From an uncultured Bacteroidales bacterium (GTDB lineage: Bacteria; Bacteroidota; Bacteroidia; Bacteroidales; UBA932): a stretch of DNA of 64,000 bases. The notes beneath the pieces were generated by a model. It was not told the origin of the DNA. It did not search any database and saw nothing but the letters and a program-made list of their open reading frames with translations. The number at the start of each line of letters is the position of its first letter. The stretch's first letter is position 1. The stretch covers positions 124,001-188,000 of the forward strand of contig CAMJHF010000001.1 in assembly GCA_946405435.1 (NCBI GenBank), given 5' to 3'. Positions 8,663 through 17,449 of this stretch are shown here, one piece after another. A program made the translations under genes and the position numbers.

Positions 8663-10486
8663 ATGAAGCGTTTTGCCATACTGGCGGCAATTGCCTCCAT
8701 CCTGCTCTCCTGCACTGCCAAGGAAGTCACCATATCTGTGGACGGCCCGAAGGAGTATGCACTGTCTGCGTCCAGGGTTGCGCTTTTGATCCGTGTCGTA
8801 TCTACAGCTCCGAACAATTACTGGACATACGATACCGGCGGGGCGGCCTGGCTTTCCGAGGCTTCGGTTACTGCCGACCAGCTGCGTCTTGACGTTGCAC
8901 CCAACGAGTCGCCCCTAGCCCGTGAGGCTACCGTGACGCTTTATGCAGGAGAAGTCGGCTCGCCCGTGTCCACGACCGTCTTTGTACGGCAGGCTGGAGC
9001 TGAGGTTGAACCGGCCATTACGGCTCCTGACAGCTTTGAGATAGCCGCAGATGCCGGAACCGCGCAGATAGACATATCGACCAATCAGGGATCGTGGGAG
9101 CCCGAGCTTATGTCCGGGGCCGAATGGTTGAAAATGGAAGTTGCTGCAGGCAAACTGCAGTTGGAGGCAACAGCCAATCCTACCGAAGATGTGCGCAATG
9201 CCCGCATCAGAATTTATGCTCCGTCCAAGGCTGCCGCTATAGTGTTCAAAGACATAGCTGTGGTCCAGGCGGCGAACGTGATTGAATATGACCCTGTGAA
9301 TCTGAGCGAAAGCGCCACGGCAAACTGCTATATTATAACGCATCGCGGAGAATACAGTTTCAATGCGTGTGTCAAGGGCAATGGCTCGGCCACCAAGGGA
9401 CTCGCGGCTCCGTCGGCCCTCGCTCCTTCCGGAGTCCGCCTTGTCTGGCAGACAGTCAAGGACATGATAACGGACCTGCAGTTCAAGGACGGTTATATCA
9501 GTTTCCAGGCATCCAAAGCTGCCGGCAGTGCGGTCATAGCTGCCACCGGAGCGGACGGCCGGATAATCTGGAGCTGGCATATATGGCACCCTTCCGCCCC
9601 TATCGAGGAGCTGCGCAACGTCACCGGGAGCATGATGATGAACATGAATCTCGGCGCCATTGACTGCACGGAAAACAAAATTTCCTCGCACGGCATGCTT
9701 TACCAGTGGGGTCGCAAGGATCCATTCCCATACTCGCCAGTATCCAGCAACGGAAGCATAGCCACCTTGCCTATAAATGTGTATGACGCCTCCGGAGCCA
9801 AGGTGAAAATTGGCTCTACGGACCGTTACTCCCTCAAAGACAACACGCTTGCTTTCAGTATAGCCAACCCCGACGTCTGCATCTCCAACAACTATCAGGC
9901 ATCTGTCACGCGCGACTGGCTCACGCCCGCCGAGTCCAATGTGGCTCTCTGGGGCAACCCCGACGGCATGGTTAGAAGCGGCGGTGCCTACCGTAACGCC
10001 GGTGCCAAATCTTACTACGACCCTTGTCCTCCCGGGTGGAGGGTGGCTTCCGTGGGTGAATATGTGCATTTCTCCGAAAGCGGCGGCTATACATGGGCCA
10101 CCGGCGACACGATGACGGGCCTTGAGTTCGCCGACTTGGGCGGACCTGCCGAAGTTGCGGTCGTGGATTATAACGAAGACGGCAAGTATACTCTGGCCGA
10201 TTATGTTGGCGGGTGGTGGATGTGGCTCGACAAGAAGTCCGGAGTCAAGTCTTATTTCCCCGCAGCTACCCGCTATGACGGCGGCTATGCCATGCTCATG
10301 GGCAGCATGGTAGGGCTCTGGGGCAACTATTGGACTAATGCTGCATCGGATGAAGCGCTCACCGGCGGCGCCGCCGCTTTCGCCTTCAGCCTTAAAGATT
10401 ATAATTTGGAATATCAGATTACCGTCTCGCCCGTGTCCAACGGCTCAAGGGCGGATGCATACTCTGTGCGTTGCATTAAAGAATAA
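8663..10486 (+). CDS. BACON-domain surface lipoprotein
   Basis: A 607-residue lipoprotein (lipobox LLSC at about residue 18). Two N-terminal beta-sandwich domains look like BACON modules; the clearer one runs roughly residues 112-205 with SFEIAADAGTAQIDISTNQG, GAEWLKMEV and an end IAVVQAA. BACON domains are carbohydrate- or mucin-associated binding modules in Bacteroidetes. The C-terminal two-thirds has FISUMP-like landmarks (MNLGAIDCTENK, GMLYQWGRKDPFPYSP, CPPGWRVASVGEYVHF, YSVRCIKE). A TATATTTG box lies 27 bases upstream of the ATG. It probably starts an operon with the small secreted protein, subtilase and PorV/PorQ-like genes that follow closely. Confidence 0.75.
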   Translation: MKRFAILAAIASILLSCTAKEVTISVDGPKEYALSASRVALLIRVVSTAPNNYWTYDTGGAAWLSEASVTADQLRLDVAPNESPLAREATVTLYAGEVGSPVSTTVFVRQAGAEVEPAITAPDSFEIAADAGTAQIDISTNQGSWEPELMSGAEWLKMEVAAGKLQLEATANPTEDVRNARIRIYAPSKAAAIVFKDIAVVQAANVIEYDPVNLSESATANCYIITHRGEYSFNACVKGNGSATKGLAAPSALAPSGVRLVWQTVKDMITDLQFKDGYISFQASKAAGSAVIAATGADGRIIWSWHIWHPSAPIEELRNVTGSMMMNMNLGAIDCTENKISSHGMLYQWGRKDPFPYSPVSSNGSIATLPINVYDASGAKVKIGSTDRYSLKDNTLAFSIANPDVCISNNYQASVTRDWLTPAESNVALWGNPDGMVRSGGAYRNAGAKSYYDPCPPGWRVASVGEYVHFSESGGYTWATGDTMTGLEFADLGGPAEVAVVDYNEDGKYTLADYVGGWWMWLDKKSGVKSYFPAATRYDGGYAMLMGSMVGLWGNYWTNAASDEALTGGAAAFAFSLKDYNLEYQITVSPVSNGSRADAYSVRCIKE

Positions 10487-10491
10487 GTTGT

Positions 10492-11172
10492 ATGAAACGT
10501 TTGTTTATCGCCTGCATTCTCATGATAGCTGCACTTCAGGCTGCAGCACAAGGTTATACGCCGACCACGACCTGGCCTTATCTGTATTCCGATTTCACGC
10601 CGGGTGAACTGCTTACCCAGGATGGCAAAAGCATCAAGACCGACCTGAATGTCCATCTGCTGAAGGCTACCCTCCATTACGTGGACGGCGAGTTCATCAA
10701 GGAACTCGCTCCCGGAACCGTTTTCTCGGCCAAGATAGGCGATGATCTTTTCATCAATGCCGGCGGCCGCATCATGAAGGTTCTGGCACGTAATGACAAT
10801 GGCTATGTGGCAGAGTGCAGCGAGGTGGACATCGCAAAGCTCAATTCCACCGACGCCGCATACGGTTCGTCCTCCACGACCCTCGGCACCATGCAGCTCA
10901 GTTCCCTTGAGGGAATAGGCGCAACCAATTCCAATTCGAGCCTCAACCACATGGAGCTCAAGAACAGCAAGGAAAGCGGTCAGCTTCTCCCGCTGATAAC
11001 CAAGAAGTACCTGTTCGTGGACAAAAAGTGCATTTACGCCACCAAACGTGATGTGGCTGAGTATGCGGACCCCGCAGGCTTCAAGGCTTTCCTCAAATCA
11101 AACAAAGTTAAATGGAACAATCCCGAGAGCCTTCTCTCGGTTGTTGACTACCTGGCAGAAAACAGCAAATGA
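10492..11172 (+). CDS. Secreted protein of unknown function
   Basis: A 226-residue protein with a cleavable signal peptide (MKRLFIACILMIAALQAAAQ, cut after AAAQ). The mature part has alternating beta-type segments (ATLHYVDGEFIKELAPGTVF, GRIMKVLARNDNGYVAECSEVD) and no motif that I can tie to a catalytic function. The stop of the upstream BACON gene is 5 bases before this start and the subtilase start overlaps its end by 4 bases, so it is translationally coupled to the protease. It may be an accessory or substrate of the protease/secretion pair, but that is only context. Confidence 0.6.
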   Translation: MKRLFIACILMIAALQAAAQGYTPTTTWPYLYSDFTPGELLTQDGKSIKTDLNVHLLKATLHYVDGEFIKELAPGTVFSAKIGDDLFINAGGRIMKVLARNDNGYVAECSEVDIAKLNSTDAAYGSSSTTLGTMQLSSLEGIGATNSNSSLNHMELKNSKESGQLLPLITKKYLFVDKKCIYATKRDVAEYADPAGFKAFLKSNKVKWNNPESLLSVVDYLAENSK

Positions 11173-13781
11173 AAAAATTGACACCCCTGGCTCTTGCCGG
11201 CTTGCTGGTTTGCGCTTGCAGCGTCGAACCAGGACCGGGCGAGGCCGTAACCGCCCCCGTGACGCATGAAGTGGACAGCACTTCATATATTCCCGGAGAA
11301 ATTATAGTAGAGTTTTCAGATGACATGATAGCCGAACTGGAGAAGGATCTCCAGGGCGGCCGCTTCCTGCATACCAAATCCGGAGAGGTGAACTCCGTAT
11401 TCGGAGGCATGGGCGTGACCGCGGTGGAGCGCCTGTATCCCGACGCCGGGGAATGGGAACCCCGTCATCGCGAAGCCGGTCTGCACAAGTGGTATAGAAT
11501 CAAGTTCGACCCCGCCATGCCTCAGACCAAGGCTGTGAGCGACATTTCCGAGATCCCCGGGCTTGTGTATGCCGGGCGCTCGCCGCGCATCAAGCCATCC
11601 GCGATCTTCAACGACCCGAGCCTTTCCAAACAGTGGCACTACATAAACAACGGAACCCTCACACCTTCCCACAAGAAGGGATGCGACATTAATGTAGAGC
11701 CGGTCTGGGCCCATTATACCGGTGGCAGCAGCGACGTCATTGTGGCCGTTGTGGACGGCGGCGTGGACCTCTCGCATGAAGATCTGGGTTCAGTAGTGAT
11801 TCCCGGCGGCTCCAACGGCAGCCGCAACTTCGTGAGCAACAGCTATCAGATCGTGCCCCACAGCCACGGAACCCACGTCGCCGGCACCATAGGCGCCATC
11901 AACAACAACGGTAAGGGAGTCTGCGGCATAGCCGGCGGACTCGACGGCAAGGGCGGCGTGAGGATAATGTCCTGCCAGGTGTTCGAGCCCAATCCTTCAG
12001 ACCCCGAACATGACAAGTCCGGCGGTTTCTACGAGGCTCTGGTATGGGCTGCCGACCACGGCGCCGTGATTGCCAACAACAGCTGGGGCAATGTCTATGA
12101 TTCCGAGGCCGATGCGCTGAAAGGCGGTGTTGGAGGCATGAAGGGTGCCATAGACTATTTCATCAAATATGCTGGAGTCGACAAGGACGGCAACCAGACG
12201 GGCCCCATGAAGGGAGGCCTGGTGGTGTTCGCCGCCGGCAACGAAGGTTGGAAAATGGGATGGCCTGCAGCTTACGACGCCGTGGTGGCGGTAGGCGCGG
12301 TGGCTCCCGATTTCACCCGTGCGTATTATTCGAATTACGGCGACTGGGTGGATATCGCAGCACCGGGCGGCTCCCAGCAGTATGACAACGGCAATATCCT
12401 GAGTACCGTTCCCGATAACAAGTATGCCGGCTTCCAGGGCACTTCAATGGCCTGCCCTCACGTTGCCGGAGTGGCCGCGTTGATAGTGTCGCAGTTCGGC
12501 GGCCCCGGATTCACCTGCGATATGCTCAAGGAGCGTCTGCTCGGCGGAGTAAATGCTTCCGTATTGTCCAAGAACGCCCAGATAGGCAGCCTTGTAGACG
12601 TGCTTGGATCCTTCTCGTATGGCAGCACCAAGGCTCCGGAAGCTGTAGGCAGCTACAGCGTAACCCAGCATTCCAACTTCCTTGATTTCGCGTGGAATGT
12701 CACCAAGGATCCGGACGACAAGGTGGCCTACGGATACATGTTGATGGCCAGCGAGGACCGTTCGCTCCTCGAAAACATAGACTTCCGCAACATTCCGTCC
12801 GCCGTGAGCTATGTTCTGGTGCCGGGCGGAGACAAAAAAGTGGGCGCTGCGATTTCCGGGACCTTGACCGTTCCGGGCTTCGAAACTCCGTACTATGTTG
12901 CCGTTGCCGCTTACGACTACAGTAAGAATTACTCCGTACTTTCTGAAATCAAGACAGTTGTCACCGGACCGAACACTCCTCCTGTCATCAGCTGTTCCCA
13001 AGAGGGGACGCTTACCCTGAAGGCGTTCCAGACTGCCAATGTGGATTTCCATATCAGCGACCCCGACGGCCATGCGTTCACCATCTCGCTGACCCCCGGT
13101 TCGGCCGCCGTGTCCGAAATGCTCAATTCCGGAGGGACCTACAAACTTAATGTCAATGCCCAGGCGGTTGATGCGGGTAAATACGAAGCCCTGGTCACTG
13201 CAAGCGACGCTTTCGGTGCTTCTACAACGTATACTCTTGTCTATGAGATACTTGAGAACCATGCTCCAGAGGCCAAGGGCAACATTGAGAACCTTCTCTT
13301 CACCGCTCCGGCCCAGAAGAAGGCCCTCGACATGAGCGACTATATCGAAGATCCGGACGGCGAGCAGTTGGTTTATACCATTGATTCTTCCCCCAAGGGA
13401 ATTGTTCACCTGAACCAGGTAGACAACACGCTCAACCTCACTACTCTTGACTACGGCCTTGCCCATGTGGTGATTACCGGCACCGACGCCAAGGGGCTCA
13501 AGGCCACCGTGGACCTGAAGGTGCTTGTGCGCGATCCTTCTTCGCTTCCCGATATTTATCCTACCACGGTAACCGATATCCTCAATGTGTCGGACGGTGA
13601 AGAGAAGACCTTGAGCATCAGCATTTCCAACGCCGCCGGTGCGGAACTGTACAGCAATTCCGCCACCTGTGACGCTTTCTCCCCGGCCGCCATCGACTTG
13701 AGCGGATGGGCCCCTGGAGTATACACGGTGCGGGTAGTATCAGGAGACAAGACAAGAAGAACGAATATCGTAAAGCTCTGA
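11169..13781 (+). CDS. Subtilisin-like (S8) protease with lipobox and type IX sorting tail
   Basis: An 870-residue surface serine protease. The signal peptide ends LVCAC, a plausible lipobox. The catalytic triad is visible: Asp in VIVAVVDGGVDLSHEDL, His in HSHGTHVAGTIGA and Ser in GTSMACPHVAGVAAL. Middle segments after ~residue 490 look like fibronectin III/cadherin-type domains (TPPVISC..., SDPDGHAFTISL, EDPDGEQLVYTID). The final ~75 residues (YPTTVTDILNVSD ... IDLSGWAPGVYTVRV ... TNIVKL) match the type A sorting domain of type IX secretion. The PorV/PorQ-like gene starts 2 bases after the stop. Having both a lipid anchor signal and a type IX tail is unusual. Confidence 0.9.
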   Translation: MKKLTPLALAGLLVCACSVEPGPGEAVTAPVTHEVDSTSYIPGEIIVEFSDDMIAELEKDLQGGRFLHTKSGEVNSVFGGMGVTAVERLYPDAGEWEPRHREAGLHKWYRIKFDPAMPQTKAVSDISEIPGLVYAGRSPRIKPSAIFNDPSLSKQWHYINNGTLTPSHKKGCDINVEPVWAHYTGGSSDVIVAVVDGGVDLSHEDLGSVVIPGGSNGSRNFVSNSYQIVPHSHGTHVAGTIGAINNNGKGVCGIAGGLDGKGGVRIMSCQVFEPNPSDPEHDKSGGFYEALVWAADHGAVIANNSWGNVYDSEADALKGGVGGMKGAIDYFIKYAGVDKDGNQTGPMKGGLVVFAAGNEGWKMGWPAAYDAVVAVGAVAPDFTRAYYSNYGDWVDIAAPGGSQQYDNGNILSTVPDNKYAGFQGTSMACPHVAGVAALIVSQFGGPGFTCDMLKERLLGGVNASVLSKNAQIGSLVDVLGSFSYGSTKAPEAVGSYSVTQHSNFLDFAWNVTKDPDDKVAYGYMLMASEDRSLLENIDFRNIPSAVSYVLVPGGDKKVGAAISGTLTVPGFETPYYVAVAAYDYSKNYSVLSEIKTVVTGPNTPPVISCSQEGTLTLKAFQTANVDFHISDPDGHAFTISLTPGSAAVSEMLNSGGTYKLNVNAQAVDAGKYEALVTASDAFGASTTYTLVYEILENHAPEAKGNIENLLFTAPAQKKALDMSDYIEDPDGEQLVYTIDSSPKGIVHLNQVDNTLNLTTLDYGLAHVVITGTDAKGLKATVDLKVLVRDPSSLPDIYPTTVTDILNVSDGEEKTLSISISNAAGAELYSNSATCDAFSPAAIDLSGWAPGVYTVRVVSGDKTRRTNIVKL

Positions 13782-13783
13782 AG

Positions 13784-14677
13784 ATGAAGAAAATATTTGC
13801 TATTATACCGATTTTGTCAATGGCGATTGGGCTTCGTGCGCAGGATGCTGCAAGCGTAGCCATGCCTTTCAGCCCTCTGCCACGTAACGTCAAGACTCTG
13901 AGTCTCGGCGGCACGACTTCCGCCGACGATCCGGCATTCAGACTGCTTGGCCAGGAGTCTTTGGATATATCTGCCTCATGGTATTCCTGGGCGCCCGGCG
14001 GCGTCAAGTCCAACGACATCAACGTGGACGCATTCGCCCGCATAGGCAAGCGTCTGGCCCTTACGGCGCAGTTCGGGCTCGACAACGGCGAACGCTACGA
14101 TATTTATGACAGCCAGGGCTCCAAGGGCGGTTTCTTCGCCCCGAACGACATGATAGTCCGTGTCGGTGCGGCTTATCGTATCACCCCTGCCATCAGCGCC
14201 GGAGCGTCGTTCCGCTACCTCAGCAACAAACTTTCAAAGGTTGTTTCGTATTCGGCCGTCGCTGCCGACATCACTGCTGCCATGCAGTTCGGAGGAGCCA
14301 GGGTGTCTGCCGGAGTTACGAACCTTGGCGGTTCGGTCAAGGATGCGGGCGGCAACGCCTTCGGTCTTCCCACAGCCGTGAGCGTGGCCGGCGATTACGG
14401 CCTGTCTTTCGGTGAGATGCACGCGCTGAATGCCCGTGCGCAGTTCGACCTTTTCTTCAAGGGCGGTCTTCGTGCAGCCGTGGGCGCCGAATACGGCTTC
14501 CGCGACCTGGCCTTCCTGCGCCTCGGCTACAGCTACGGAGGAAAAAGCCCCTTCCCGGGCTTTTTCTCCGCCGGTCTGGGGGTGAAGGTGTCCGGATTTA
14601 AACTGGATGCCACCTATCTGCTCGGCTCTGCGGCGATAGGCGGCACCCTTGGAGTTGGCCTGGGATACAACTTCTAG
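13784..14677 (+). CDS. PorV/PorQ-family outer-membrane beta-barrel protein
   Basis: A 297-residue outer-membrane protein. The start MKKIFAIIPILSMAIGLRAQ gives a standard signal peptide and lies 2 bases after the subtilase stop, so it is preferred over an upstream in-frame ATG inside the subtilase gene. The mature sequence is FadL/PorV-like: LSLGGTTSADDPAF near the N-terminus, repeated beta-hairpin barrel strands, and a terminal aromatic residue (GVGLGYNF). In type IX secretion PorV shuttles cargo from the translocon to the surface and PorQ acts in anchoring. Placement next to a protease with a type IX tail suggests a dedicated or duplicated shuttle, which is inference. Confidence 0.8.
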   Translation: MKKIFAIIPILSMAIGLRAQDAASVAMPFSPLPRNVKTLSLGGTTSADDPAFRLLGQESLDISASWYSWAPGGVKSNDINVDAFARIGKRLALTAQFGLDNGERYDIYDSQGSKGGFFAPNDMIVRVGAAYRITPAISAGASFRYLSNKLSKVVSYSAVAADITAAMQFGGARVSAGVTNLGGSVKDAGGNAFGLPTAVSVAGDYGLSFGEMHALNARAQFDLFFKGGLRAAVGAEYGFRDLAFLRLGYSYGGKSPFPGFFSAGLGVKVSGFKLDATYLLGSAAIGGTLGVGLGYNF

Positions 14678-16005
14678 AGCGTTTCCTGGCGTATGCTCTC
14701 TATGTAATCGTCGATTCTTTTCAGTTCCCTCGGGATCCTGATATGCTGCGGGCAGTGCGGTGCGCATTGCCCGCATGCTATACAGTGGTCGGCCTGGCGT
14801 ACAGACTCTACCGCCTTGTCATATTCCAGCAGGTAGCGTTTGCGGGCGCGGGCGTAGTGTTCTTGTTCGGGACCTTTGACAAAGCTGCCTTCGATGACGC
14901 TCTTGTCGTAGAAACGGAATACGCCGGGGATGTTGATGCCGTAGGGGCAGGGCATGCAGTATTCGCACCCTGTGCAGCCCACCAGCGGGAATCGCGACTG
15001 CTCGTCGGCAATCTCTTCCAGCAGGGCGAACTCTTCTTCTTTGAGGGGCTTGAAGTTGCAGAAGGTCTTGAGGTTGTCCACAAGATGGTCGCGGTAGGTC
15101 ATGCCGCTCAGGGCTGTAAGCACCTTGGGGAAGCTGCCCACGAAGCGGAATGCCCATGAGGCCACGCTCCTGTCGGGCTCGATGGCCTTGAGGCGCTCGG
15201 TCTGCGAATTGGTGAGGCTGGCGAGCGCACCGCCGCGCAGCGGCTCCATGATGACCACCGGGATGTCGCGGGCGGCGAGCTGCTCGTACATGTGGTCGGC
15301 GTTGGTGTTGCGTCCGCCGGCGTGGGTCCAGTCAATGTAGTTCATCTGAATCTGCACGAAGTCCCAGTGGTACTTGGGGTGCAGCTCCATCATGGAATCG
15401 AAGCCCTCTTTGTGGCTGTGGATGGAAAATCCAAGGTTGCGGATATGCCCGCTTTCTCTCTCCTTGACCAGGAAATCCATTATTCCGGTGTCTTCGAAGC
15501 GGCGCTTGAAGTCCTCGGCGCTGCCGATGGCGTGCAGCAGGTAGTAGTCGATGTGGTCCGTCTTGAATATTTCCAGCGAACGGCGGTACATCCTCACCGA
15601 ATTGGCGTAGCTTGAATCGGAAAAGTTAGACAGCTTGGTGGCCAGCAGCCAGCTCTCGCGCGGGTGGCGGTTCAGGGCCTCGGCGGTTGCCCGCTCCGAA
15701 TCGCCTCGGAGGTATACGGGAGAAGTGTCGAAATAATTAACTCCGTGCGCAAGCGCCTCGTCCACGAGGCTGTTGACGGCTTCCTGGTCGATTACGTCCT
15801 TGCCCTCGGAGTCTTTTATCATGGGCCAGCGCATGCAGCCGTAGCCCAGGACGCCTATGCCCGGATAATTCTGGAGCATGGGACCGTCGGTAGTTAGTTC
15901 TTCATGTATGGCGGCCTGGTTGTCCTTTGTGGGGCCGCTGCAGGCGGCCAGCCCGGCCAGGGCCGCTGCCGCTCCGCTCTGTTTCAAAAATGATCTTCTG
16001 TCCAT
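14674..16005 (-). CDS. Aldo/keto reductase with two C-terminal 4Fe-4S motifs
   Basis: A 443-residue oxidoreductase. The N-terminus has a twin-arginine-like signal DRRSFLKQSG and a lipobox-like LAAC, suggesting export of a folded, cofactor-bearing enzyme. Residues ~50-330 are an aldo/keto reductase TIM barrel (GYGCMRWP, YFDTSPVYLRGDSE, HIDYYLLHAI). The C-terminal part has CTGCEYCMPCPYGINIP and CIACGQCAPHCPQHIRIP, a ferredoxin-type extension known from a subgroup of this family. It is the last gene of a minus-strand operon, 2 bases after the polyferredoxin gene, and overlaps the PorV/PorQ-like gene end by 4 bases. The physiological substrate is unknown. Confidence 0.88.
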   Translation of the reverse strand: MDRRSFLKQSGAAAALAGLAACSGPTKDNQAAIHEELTTDGPMLQNYPGIGVLGYGCMRWPMIKDSEGKDVIDQEAVNSLVDEALAHGVNYFDTSPVYLRGDSERATAEALNRHPRESWLLATKLSNFSDSSYANSVRMYRRSLEIFKTDHIDYYLLHAIGSAEDFKRRFEDTGIMDFLVKERESGHIRNLGFSIHSHKEGFDSMMELHPKYHWDFVQIQMNYIDWTHAGGRNTNADHMYEQLAARDIPVVIMEPLRGGALASLTNSQTERLKAIEPDRSVASWAFRFVGSFPKVLTALSGMTYRDHLVDNLKTFCNFKPLKEEEFALLEEIADEQSRFPLVGCTGCEYCMPCPYGINIPGVFRFYDKSVIEGSFVKGPEQEHYARARKRYLLEYDKAVESVRQADHCIACGQCAPHCPQHIRIPRELKRIDDYIESIRQETL

Positions 16006-16007
16006 GG

Positions 16008-17441
16008 TTACTTGCTGATGTGGGTTTCCAGACCCTTAACGGTTATGGCGCTGACTGGCCTTGAGGGGCAGAGGTATTCGCATTTGCCGCAGCCGATGCA
16101 CTGCTCTTCGGCCACTACCGGCCGGCGGACGCCGTCCACGCTGGTCATGATTATGGCGCCTGTAGGGCAGTGGCGGGCGCAGTTGCCGCATTCCGCCTCC
16201 TGTTTGGCGGCAAGGCAGAGGTACTGGTTGACTACCGCCGTGCCTATGCGTATGAGGGTTTTTTCGTCTTTGGTTACGGGACGTATGGCTCCGGCGGGGC
16301 AGACGTCCGAACAGGCGGTGCATTCAGGACGGCAGAAGCCGTTCTCGTAGCCCATCTGCGGCTGGAGGAAGTGTTCAAGGTCGGTGGAGGGACGCAGCAC
16401 GCCGTTGGGACATGCGGTTACGCACAGCTGGCAGGCCGTGCAGCTTTGGTAGAAGGCCTTCAGTCCCCGTGCGCCAGGAGGCACCAGCCCGGGAGTGCGC
16501 TCCACAGGCTCTTTGGGCAGCACCTCGGCCAGGCCGCCGTCCACTTTCATGTTGACCTGCGCGCGTGCGAGCGTGCCTGATGCGGCTGTGCCGAGCAGTA
16601 TGGCGGACCCTCCAAGGAACGCCCTTCGGCCTGCGTCGTTGCCGCCTTCCGCTTCTTTTTTGTCAATTGCGGGCCTGGCGGAAACCTTTCCGAAGCTCAG
16701 CGCCCCCTTCTTGCAGCTGTCGATGCAGTCGAAGCAGTCCACGCAGCGTGAGCGGTCTATGCTGAGCGTGCCGGGTTCGATGCAGGATGCCTTGCACTGG
16801 CGCGAGCAGGCTCCGCATTTGATGCATTTATCCTCATCTACCTTGATTCCCAGGATAGAGTAGCGGCTTATCGTGCCCAAAAGCGTGCCCACAGGGCAGA
16901 TGGTGTTGCACCATGCCCTTCCCCACAGCGCGGAGCAGGCGATTATTACAACTGCGGTCACGCATGCGGTGATGATCAGGGGAGCCGGTCCGTTGCCCAC
17001 GATGGCCGTCACCATGCGGCCGTAGGCACTGTATGGGCCGAGCAGCGCCACTGCGAACTGCACGCCTGCGACTATGCAGGCGATGAAGGCGGCCAGGACG
17101 ACGTAGCGGAGGACCTTGTGTTCTTTGTTGTAAGTGAAGCGCTTGCGCAGGGGTTTTATCCAGCGGCCGAGGGTGCGTCGAAGCCATAGCACGATGTCCT
17201 GGAAAACGCCCAGGGGGCACAGGACCGAGCAGTAGATGCGGCCCAGCAGCAGGGTGAGGAGCAGGATGCAGAGCACCACGGCAATGTTTCCGAGCGCGGC
17301 GCCTCCGATTACCCGCATGGTGGCGGGCAGCAACTGGAGTTTGGCCAGCCAGCCCCACCAGTCGCGTCCTATTCCCAGAAAGAGCAGGGTTATGCCCACG
17401 AAGCACAATCCTGCAAGGACTATTCTAACCTTTCGTAACAT
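16008..17441 (-). CDS. NapH/NapG-like membrane polyferredoxin
   Basis: A 477-residue iron-sulfur membrane protein. The N-terminal ~200 residues have four to five membrane helices and the NapH-type pairs CSVLCPLG and CNTICPVG. They are followed by CIKCGACSRQC and CVDCFDCIDSC, then a second twin-arginine-like stretch (RRAFLGGSAILLG, about residue 275) and a NapG-like periplasmic part with CTACQLCVTAC, CTACSDVC, CGNCARHC and CIGCGKCEYLC. It reads as a NapH-NapG fusion with about six 4Fe-4S sites. It lies between the phosphatase (8 bases) and the Fe-S aldo/keto reductase (2 bases) and could pass electrons to the latter across the membrane; this is inference. Confidence 0.85.
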   Translation of the reverse strand: MLRKVRIVLAGLCFVGITLLFLGIGRDWWGWLAKLQLLPATMRVIGGAALGNIAVVLCILLLTLLLGRIYCSVLCPLGVFQDIVLWLRRTLGRWIKPLRKRFTYNKEHKVLRYVVLAAFIACIVAGVQFAVALLGPYSAYGRMVTAIVGNGPAPLIITACVTAVVIIACSALWGRAWCNTICPVGTLLGTISRYSILGIKVDEDKCIKCGACSRQCKASCIEPGTLSIDRSRCVDCFDCIDSCKKGALSFGKVSARPAIDKKEAEGGNDAGRRAFLGGSAILLGTAASGTLARAQVNMKVDGGLAEVLPKEPVERTPGLVPPGARGLKAFYQSCTACQLCVTACPNGVLRPSTDLEHFLQPQMGYENGFCRPECTACSDVCPAGAIRPVTKDEKTLIRIGTAVVNQYLCLAAKQEAECGNCARHCPTGAIIMTSVDGVRRPVVAEEQCIGCGKCEYLCPSRPVSAITVKGLETHISK

Positions 17442-17449
17442 ATTTGATA

